Part shown: positions 56,036-64,000 of the stretch, one piece after another
Numbering within the stretch: the first letter of the stretch is position 1
Layout: the number at the start of each line of letters is the position of its first letter
Origin: Megamerina dolium
Taxonomy: Eukaryota; Arthropoda; Insecta; Diptera; Megamerinidae
NCBI GenBank assembly: GCA_963854835.1
Contig: OY978525.1
Location: forward strand, 46,819,196 to 46,883,195
Direction: 5' to 3'
Length of the DNA stretch: 64,000 nucleotides
Made by a program: the position numbers and the translations under genes
Notes under the pieces: model-generated
Databases searched by the model: none
What the model was told of the DNA's origin: nothing
What the model saw: only the letters and a program-made list of their open reading frames with translations

Positions 56036-59000
56036 GCGATATTTCTAAGCCCAACCTAATGTACATAAGGTCGGCAAGAATCCTCATAGCGTAATCCTCC
56101 TTGCAGGTGCTAACTGGGCAATGGGCGGGGGACGACTCTCTGCAAGAGGTGTAGTCCATCTAGTCCGTGTGGTGTCTGGCGGCTAGACTGAAAAGGCTAG
56201 GGGTAGGATCCCCGAAATAAAAAACACAATTTATTTTCTCTCTACAAGGAAGACAAAGCCCAGCCCGAGGGACTTCAGCCGAAACGTCGGGAGAAGCAGT
56301 GGCTGTTACCAACGGTGGGCACGGGGAGGGACAACCCTCTCTGCGTGTCGCATTGGCTGCATCTCTATTGGAACGGGAGCGGGTTCTAGTAGTTACAATG
56401 CTACCGCGAACTACAAGATACATCATAAGGGTGCCTTAGTCCTTGAAGACTCTGACCTTGAAAACGTTGCTAGTATCGCGAGATCAGAAGAAGATAAACT
56501 TCTATGCTCATCGAAAAACTCTGTGTGCCAACTCGGAGAGAACGAGAGGACCCCGACGGAAACCTACAAGAAAGCACTTAAAACCAAAACGCAGTACAGG
56601 CCGCAGTCAAAATATCTACTCGCCTTGAAAGCAAAAGCAACCTCTCGGCAGAGGAGGAGCTAGAGGGCTAAAGGGGCTGTGGAAAAAGGACGCGAACACT
56701 TCGTTGCTCACGTTGGTGCAGCGTCTCGGATCCGAAGTTTGCAAACCGGATCGAGGAGACCATTGCGGAAAGAGGAGAAGGAAGAAGGAAACCAGGGACC
56801 ATGGTCATGTTGACGAACAGCCACCCATTTACAGGGCGGCAGCTGAAGCCAGGCAAATAGCCAAACGACATCTGATCGTGGCACTAATTGACAAAAGCAT
56901 CCCCCTAGCACAAATGACTCAAGAAAGGTGAACGCACTCATACTATGAAGATCCTAAAATGCAACGACGATCCGTCACTACAATTTGTAAAGGGAGTAGC
57001 TATAGTACGCTTCAAGGCCTGTGGGAAGGAGCCTCACTGGAAGTAATGGATAGGAACAATATTCCATATGTACCCAAAGCGAAAGCTATAACGCAAGTGG
57101 TGCAGCCGGATGTTGCCCTAAAACTGCTACAACGACAAAATCCTGACATACCGACCTTGAGACTAGAGGGTGTTGCACGCGGAAGAATAAGCGAAAGCAG
57201 AAGTGGGCTAAGTAGATATCCTGCAGAGCAGCAACCCGGCAGAGGATATGCTCTATGCCAGATTTTGGGAAAATGGCTTGGGGTGTAGGTAATGTATACC
57301 TGCGCCTAAAGAAACGACACCCACAAGATGGCAATACGAATACGCTTGAGACCAGGGAGGTGGAAAAAGACCTAGGGGTAGAAAACATCCTAGAAAGCTC
57401 CCTATGATGCAGTTAACTACACGACGTACTTTCCAAGTACTAACGCTAAGGTAAGAAAGAAAAGCATCTACTCATATATTCTCCTTAATCAAAGCAAAGA
57501 TGAATCGTTACTCTTTGCAACCTTCTACATGGCCCACGATGTTGAATCGCCACAAGAACTGCGCAGACTGGCAGATGAAACCAGCAGACGGAGACAACCT
57601 GCAATCATAGGGCCTGATGCAAACAGTAACCAGTCAGTATGGGGAAGCCCGGACATCAACGACAGGGGTGTCACTTTTTCAATTTATTGTGGAAACTAAT
57701 CTACTCGTAGTTATCGCAACAGGGGTGAGGAACCAACTTACGTTGGACCTACCTCGAAAAATGTTCTCCATATAACTCTCTACACTAATATAAATACTAT
57801 GATCGGAGATTGGATGGTGCTCGACAAACCATCCTTCTCCGACCATAAATATATAAGCTTTGGTGTAACCTTCAATCGTAAGCTGTCAAGTAAAGTCCTA
57901 AGGAATCCCAGGAATACAAACTGGGATCTATATAGGAGGATACTTGTCACCAGGTTAGGGAGTTCACCAAAAATAAATACTTACGCGGAGGCTGATCGCA
58001 ACCTTGCAACTCAAATTTCATGCCCGGCAACGCTGGAATGAACATATGAAGTTGCTATCAAAACAACCCAACATGCCGAACCTAACTAGAAACGAAAACG
58101 GGAAATGGGCAGGGAACTGCTTGGAGTCTCTGGATATACTAGTAAGCAACGCCAGGTAAATACAACGAGACGAAAAATCTCGTGATGGTCGAACCTAAAC
58201 AAAACAGTATACCCGAAGGCCTGGTAGTCAATAACAAGCTGGAGTGGGCAATCAATTCTTTTGAGGTATTTAAATCATCCGGAATTGACGTGATCTTTCT
58301 AGCATTGCTGAAGAAAGCCAATGAATAGGTGATACCATGCCTCATATATAGGGGATGTCTGCGTTATGACTATGTTCCTGTGATCTGGAGGGACGCAAAG
58401 GTAGTATTCATACCCAAGGTAGAAGCAGTCACTTGGGTCCTAACGACTTCAGACCGATAAGATTGACCTTATTTATTCTCCCAACCTTCGAAAAATCATC
58501 GATACATTTGTTAGCGAAAGTTTAAACCATACTACACTATCGAAATCTCAAAACGCCTACACAAAAGAAAAATCTGCGGAAACCGCACTACATAGATAAA
58601 TAGAGATCCTGGAGGGAGCACTAGAATGCAAGTAATTTCCTTGGGAGCATTTCTTGGCATATCTGGTGCTTTCAACAACGTATCTGCACAAGCCATAATA
58701 GAGGCTAATCCGCAAATATTCACTCTACCAGCTGCTTCTGGATAGAGCCTCCTGCAGGAGAGTAAAGGCAGAATGGAACGGTGCTGTGATGACTAAGGAG
58801 GTCAGAAGAGGAACTCCTCCGGCAGGAGTTCTCCCATCCTTTTTTTGGGCACTAACGATGAACAAAATTCTGATAGAGCATGAAGGGAAAGCTGATAGTA
58901 GGTTATGCCGATGACATAGCTATAGTCGTAACGAGCAAATGCCTCTACTATGAGGGATATAATGGAACAAACACTCAGGAACATCAACTACTGGGTCACC

Positions 59001-59432
59001 AACTCTGGCCTCAGTATAAACGCAGATAAGACGCACCTTATACCCTTCACCAGAAGATACAAGATTCCCTCTTGAACATCGCCCAGGCTCAACGGTGTAA
59101 CATTAGCTCCCACTACACACACTAAATATCTATGAGTAGAGTTGGACAGTAAGTTGCTTTGGAAACTAAATGTCGAGGAGAGGGTGAAGAAAGCATGCAA
59201 CGAACTTTACATGTGCAGGAAGATGCTAGACAGTACCTGGGACATGTCTCCCTTTCTTACGTATTGGTGCTTTTCGGCAATTGTCAGGCCAATACCACTT
59301 TACGGAGTACTGGTGTGGTGGAAAATACTCAAAAAAACGACTTACTTAAAAACTATTGAAAATATTCGGCCTATGTGTGACCTCTTCGCGGAGGTCTGCC
59401 AGTATAACTTAACCTAACCTAACCTAACCTAA
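56036..59432 (+). mobile_element. LOA-type LINE, heavily degenerate, with (CCTAA)n tail
   Basis: An ORF1-like region (about 56430-57290) has basic, Arg/Lys-rich text. An endonuclease is seen at 57500-57840: ANSNQSVWGSPDINDRG, EEPTYVGP and LDKPSFSDHKYI. RT traces follow (KSQNAYTKEKSAETALH near 58545, a DDIAI-like trace near 58910, RPIPLYGVLVWW near 59290). Nearly every stretch has stops. The 3' end is taacctaacctaacctaacctaa at 59409-59432. LOA is chosen because the endonuclease resembles that at 8756. Confidence 0.65.
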
Positions 59433-59491
59433 TGCACACAAACAAATTTTATTAACTGCTAACAAAAAAATCGCTAATATTCACACACAAT

Positions 59492-59790
59492 ATTGTTACT
59501 TTTTTATTTTATGAACGTTTAATTTTACTCGAATCAACCCTGTTGGATCACTGGATTCAGCCAATAATAGGTTAGGTTAGGTTATGTGGCTGCCTTCTCT
59601 CTGAGAGAACACACTAATGCTAGAAAAGCCCATTGTGATACCACCGAGCTTCTCTTCCAAAACTGTTGTGCGTGTTAAATTTGGACAGCATTAGAAGGGA
59701 CCTACTTATATTAACCGGTTCCGAGGCAGCTGTCAATAATACCTGTAACACTAATTTAGTACTAACTAAGTGCAACAACAATTTATTTAA
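59492..59790 (-). repeat. Gypsy A LTR fragment, split by a SINE and cut by piggyBac
   Basis: 59492-59569 and 59734-59790 align with 8370-8500 of the family A LTR (for example ggatcactggattc, and caacaatttattt before TTAA). The SINE between them is flanked by CAATAATA. The right end stops exactly at TTAA, where a piggyBac-type terminus starts. Confidence 0.82.
59570..59733 (-). repeat. tRNA-derived SINE, subfamily A, copy 2 (5' truncated)
   Basis: The minus strand matches the 3' half of the copy at 54101-54474 and ends in ctaacctaaccta (plus-strand gttaggttaggtta at 59570). An 8-bp duplication CAATAATA flanks it at 59562-59569 and 59734-59741. Confidence 0.88.
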
Positions 59791-61018
59791 CCCTCATTCG
59801 ACCCTCGGGTGTAATTCCACCATTATTTGAAGTTTAAAACGCTGTAACTTGATCATTAATGAAATTTTAGCTATTTGTAGCAAATGTTTATTTTTGTTCA
59901 GATTTTATGTGATGTTGACATCGAACAGTATTGCAGCAAGTGACGAATCATTTGATTTTGCATCAGAATCAGAGGAATATTTTGTTGCTGATGTTCTCGA
60001 AGAAAATTATTCTTCCTGTGAAGAAAGCATTGAAGAAGAAGAGCATGGAGAAGTTAGCCGATCAATACAACAAAGCTTTAAAGTGTTGTCAAAGGATAAA
60101 TCCATATTATAACCCACGGAGCCTCCACAATTCCATGGAAGAATAAGAGCTGAAGGTAAGGTAAGGTCGGTGTAACTCATGATGCTAAGAGCCATATATC
60201 CTCAATACTAGATGCTTTTTGAACTATCCTCCACTTCGTCAATGTTCGAGACCATTATTGAAAAAGCCCACACAGAAGAGGTTTCCGACTTTTCGGCGTT
60301 GACGATGTTTTGATTGAGGCGTATGTTGGTCTTTAGATTTTAAGCGGTGTTTATAAATCACACAACGAATCTTCCACGATTTATGGAAATATTACAGTTG
60401 ATGAACAGTTTTTAGCTTTCTGTGGAAGATGCCTCTTTAAGCAGTATATTCCATCCAAGTCCGGCAAGTATAGGATAAAGATATGGGCGCTATGTGACAG
60501 TAAGGCCAACTTTGCATGGAATATGCAAGTTTATAATTGTAAAAAAGTAGGTGCCGTTGCCCAGTGGTTAGTGTGTTCGCCTTCTGATCTGTAGGTCGTG
60601 GTTCAATCCCCGGCTGATGCATAGCAAATTTAATATCGATAAGATGTTTCTTTCGAAAGGACCCACCTGTCGGCAAGCAATTGGCAATTCTTCCGACAGT
60701 AAAAACTTGCCATGAAAAAGCTTCTAAAAGAACTCTGTGACAAAGCTCAGAAAAAGTGATGTCACAAGTGTTCTGCCGTTCGCAACCGGCTAAACTAAGT
60801 AGGTCCCTTCTAATACTGTCCGAAATTTAAGACGCACAACAGTAATGGAAGAGAAGCTCGGCCAATGAGCCCTTTGCGGCTTTAAGTGCCACATATTTAT
60901 TATTTATTTTTATAATTGTAAAAATCCAGATGCAGCATCAGAGAGGAATCAAGGTCGAGTTGTTCTCGACTTTTTAAAGGATATAAATGGGCGCAACATT
61001 ATTTGTGACAACTTTTAT
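59791..61018 (+). pseudogene. piggyBac-like element, degenerate
   Basis: The terminus CCCTCATTCGACCC directly follows TTAA (59787-59790), the piggyBac target. An acidic N-terminal region at 59930-60050 (SDESFDFASESEEYF) precedes broken transposase text: TVDEQFLAFCGRC near 60390, SGKYRIKIWALCDSKANFAWNMQ at 60460-60525, and after the SINE RNQGRVVLDFLKDINGRNIICDNF to 61015. The DSK and CDN acidic residues fit the DDD catalytic set. The 3' end is replaced by mariner sequence. Confidence 0.8.
60545..60909 (+). repeat. tRNA-derived SINE, subfamily B, copy 2
   Basis: Full-length copy with A- and B-boxes (60551-60625), the subfamily B end gccaatgagccctttgcggc and a (tattta)n tail. A 14-bp target duplication TTATAATTGTAAAA lies at 60531-60544 and 60910-60923. 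It splits the piggyBac transposase. Confidence 0.93.
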
Positions 61019-61342
61019 GTGTTGAATCACCCGCCGTATTCACCTGATTTGACACCGTGCGACTTCTTTTTGTTCCCAAAACTGAAATTGAAGTTGAAAT
61101 GTTGCTTTTTTGATGACATTCAGATCATACAACGGGCTTCGACGAGGTCACTGGAGGCAATTCCGAAAAATGAGCTGGAACACGAGTTTGAATCACTATT
61201 AAATCGATGTAACAAGTGTATTGAATCAGGAGGAGAATATTTCGAAAAAATATACCGAAAAATTAGCAGATATCGTATTTTAATTGTGTTTTCTAGAGGT
61301 AGACTTAATATATAATTGTCGCACCTTGTATAAATGTATATA
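61019..61342 (+). pseudogene. Mariner C-terminal fragment
   Basis: Frame LNHPPYSPDLTPCDFFLFP with the third-Asp block, then KLKCCFFDDIQIIQ and RCIESGGEYFEK-like text, typical of irritans/mellifera-type mariners. The junction with piggyBac sequence falls inside a codon at 61019. The right end leads to the TA of the next mariner. Confidence 0.78.
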
Positions 61343-61344
61343 TA

Positions 61345-62603
61345 CCAGGTGTACAAGCTTAAATCCGCTTTTTTTAGGTAAAAAAAAACACATTTATTTT
61401 CATAGAAAGCCAAAAATTAATTTATTCAAAGTATTTGCCCTCACTAGCTATACATTTTTCCCATCTCTCGGGCAATTTGTGTATATCATGCCAAAAGAAT
61501 TCCTCATTTTTAAGGCAAACCTCTCGTCAAGCCATATTCCGACGTCTTCATACGAATACGAAGTGCAGTTCGGCGAGTGCGTAACCCATCGACGAAATCA
61601 AGTGATAGTTAGAAGGTGCCAGGTCTGGTGAATAAGCGGGATGAGGTAGCACTTCCCAATTGAGTGTGTCCAAGTAGTTTTGGACCAGTTTTGACGTGTG
61701 CGATGGGGCGTTGTCGTGGAGAAAAATCAGCTTCTCACGTCTTTGTTCATAACCAGGCATTTTTTCACCCAAAGCACGGCGCAATTTCACTAGTTGTTGG
61801 TGGTAGCGGTGAGCATTGACAGTTTCACCAGGTTTCAACAGCTCGTAGTAAATGACACCCTGCTGATCCCACCAAACGCACAGCATCGTCTTTCGTCTAA
61901 AGCGATTTGGTCTTGGAGAAGAAGTTGCTGGTTGGCCGGGATCGACCCACTATTTTTTTCGTTTTCTCAAAGTATATCCATTTTCATCGCACGTCACTAC
62001 AAGATGCAGGAACGAGTTTCTTTTTTTTCTAGCAAGCAAGATTTCGCATGTGTTTTGGCGTCGCTTCATCTGCCTATCGTTCAATTCATGGGGTACCCAA
62101 TTTCCAAATTTTTGAGCCTTCCCCATGGCTCGTAAACGTATGGAAATGGCTTGTTGAGTAACACCTAACTGTTCGGCAAGCATTTTTTGCGATTGGGTGT
62201 CGTCCTCATCTAAAAGAGCCTGCAAATCATGGTCCTCAACTTTTCTGAGTCTATTTTCACGCTTCTTGTAACTCAAGTCAAAATGGCCTTCTTTGAACCG
62301 ACAAAACCAGTCTCTGCTAGTGGTTTCCGATAGCGCACTGTCTCCACAAGCATTTGATGTGGTTCAGTAGCAGATTTCTCCAAATTGAAGCAAAAAAGCA
62401 AATTGAAGATTCCCGCATATGCTATTTTTCTGGGACGAAACTAGACATGATTATACGAGGAAAAATGTATGTTGTATGAAATCACTGATGATGTTTACTA
62501 ATTGATGTAAACAGGAGTCGAACTCATAAAAAAGGATGCACAGTCGATAATAGCTCAATATGCTATCTACGAGCAAACAGCGGATTTAAGCTTGTACACC
62601 TGG
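61345..62603 (-). mobile_element. Mariner (mauritiana-like), full length, inactive
   Basis: The terminal repeats CCAGGTGTACAAGCTTAAAT (61345) and complement ending 62603 are both flanked by TA. Length is 1259 bp. The transposase on the minus strand resembles the Mos1 group (MLCVWWDQQGVIYYELLKPGE). Confidence 0.92.
61430..62400 (-). pseudogene. Mauritiana-type mariner transposase, third Asp changed to Asn
   Basis: The N-terminus is broken by a frameshift near 62290. 62276-61950 is open with the second HTH (QKMLAEQLGVTQQAIS) and VTCDENGY (first Asp). A stop near 61950 is followed by DPGQPATSS and the open part 61886-61548 with IFLHDNAPSHTS (second Asp) and YSPDLAPSNYHL. In the last motif Asn replaces the catalytic Asp. 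A further frameshift near 61560 precedes the C-terminus (LPERWEKC). Confidence 0.88.
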
Positions 62604-62605
62604 TA

Positions 62606-63400
62606 TGTATATTTTTCTGTAATTACTAAGTCTAAAATTAAGTAATTTAATTATTGTCCCATATTAGGACAGATGTTTAATAAAATACTGAAAAAATTAT
62701 TACTGTAATCCGAAACACAGAAAGCGATCTGTGCAGGACAACCATTGCATAGAACGATATGGATACTTATAGTTATATGGAAGTTGTAAAGTAAAGTAAA
62801 GTAAAAATTAATTAAACAATGACACTGAAAACGGCTTCAAATGTTTGAAACCTCAAAACAGATATTTAACAATGGCTTATTAATAGCTATTGTTTAAAGA
62901 GATTAAAATGAAATAAAGACTAACTAATGAGTGTGAAAACAGCCCTTAAAGCTGTTTGGGATTTGTATATATTTTATTGTTAAATTTGACTCCACGCATG
63001 CAGTCTCAATAAAGACAATAAAAAATAATCTACACCATTAGAAAAATTACATATATACAAAAAAAGTTACAATAGAAAATATGGATAAACCATTAGTTAA
63101 ATTATTTCATATGTACTCATATGGAAATACAATATTTGATATGTTGTTATTATTGAATAAAGTGTAATTTTATGTTTTTCAAGATGGCTTGTTTTTGATC
63201 TGTATTTGTTTAATCCGTATTTCGATGTACACGGTTTTGCGCAAAATCTATATTTAGCTTAAATCGAGGGATAGGTGTATTTTCTGTGATGTAATCCATT
63301 AAATCAATTATTTGTTAAAGATATATGGAATATGTTAATACATAATGGGTATATATTTGTAATTTACAATTACTTTACAGTATTCAGATGGGCAACTCAC
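62606..63400. other. Intronic sequence without recognised features
   Basis: AT-rich sequence near the donor end of the giant intron, with no repeats, domains or terminal repeats noticed. It is one of the few stretches of the intron likely to be original host sequence. Confidence 0.5.
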
Positions 63401-63533
63401 TTTTAAATTCTTTCTTGTTGTGAGCTTCCACGTGGGCATGAAATTGTTGACGGCGAGAATACGACTCACCACACGTCTCGCAGACAAATGGAAACTCTTT
63501 GGCGTGTTCTGTGCGATTATGATGAATAATTTC
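63401..63533 (-). CDS. Zinc-finger gene, upstream C2H2 exon
   Basis: The acceptor is ttctatag|GAA and the donor TTTAAAA|GTGAGT, with 133 nt between (44 codons plus one base, phase 1). It encodes the His end of one finger (HHNRTEH) and a complete finger, FVCETCGESYSRRQQFHAHVEAH, followed by linker NKKEFK. Joined to the exon at 19371 the next residues are TYACVECGQKF, giving a normal finger start. The exon upstream, with the Cys half of the first finger, is outside the window. Confidence 0.85.
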
Positions 63534-63579
63534 CTATAGAAAAATGATTTTGAATAAGCAACATAATCACTTATAATTT

Positions 63580-63983
<404 letters not shown>

Positions 63984-64000
63984 CAGTATGTCAAGAATGA
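63984..64000 (+). mobile_element. Start of a Tc1-like element (cut by window edge)
   Basis: CAGTATGTCAAGAATGA after TA is the exact reverse complement of the terminus at 38386-38402 of the Tc1 element ending there. Confidence 0.75.

Noticed and set aside
59409..59432. Telomeric (TTAGG)n array
   Set aside because: Only about four units at the end of a LINE; flies lack TTAGG telomeres and no long array is present.

Overview
This is eukaryotic, AT-rich, repeat-dominated DNA, most likely from a higher dipteran fly. The spliced host gene, the absence of any operon-like layout and the transposon mix (rosa-type DD41D, mauritiana- and mellifera-like mariners, IR/DR Tc1 elements, LOA, R1, jockey and RTE-like LINEs, a tRNA-Leu-primed Ty3/gypsy) all point that way. 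The exact species cannot be read from the sequence.

Only one host gene is supported: a C2H2 zinc-finger protein with a long Gln/His-rich tail, on the minus strand. Four exons sit together at 19371-16538. A fifth, upstream exon lies at 63533-63401. Its donor leaves one nucleotide over (phase 1), the exon beginning at 19371 accepts phase 1, and the join gives a normal zinc-finger linker. I therefore read 19372-63400 as one 44-kb intron made almost wholly of transposons. The gene starts beyond the right edge of the window.

Region by region. 1-1229: nothing recognised. 1230-15150: a transposon graveyard downstream of the gene, with jockey pieces, a tRNA-derived SINE, gypsy family A in both orientations (one copy apparently split by a local inversion), a mellifera-like mariner, a LOA LINE with RNase H, an R1 3' end, a gypsy LTR carrying a DD41D mariner, and a 37-bp-arm hairpin. 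15150-19371: 3' part of the host gene. 19372-63400: the giant intron, holding two R1/Waldo-like LINEs associated with (AC/TG)n, three Tc1-like elements, BEL/Pao debris, a near-complete gypsy B with paired 292-bp LTRs, an RTE-like LINE with a 5' inversion, mariners, a MITE-like element, a decayed LOA-type LINE, a piggyBac-like element and more SINEs. 63534-64000: a (TA)n tract and the first 17 bp of another Tc1 element.

Long (TA)n tracts (eight, up to about 470 bp) sit at element boundaries rather than in unique DNA. All mobile-element genes read here carry stops, frameshifts or deletions. The best preserved are the DD41D mariner (two in-frame TGA codons) and the integrase of gypsy B.
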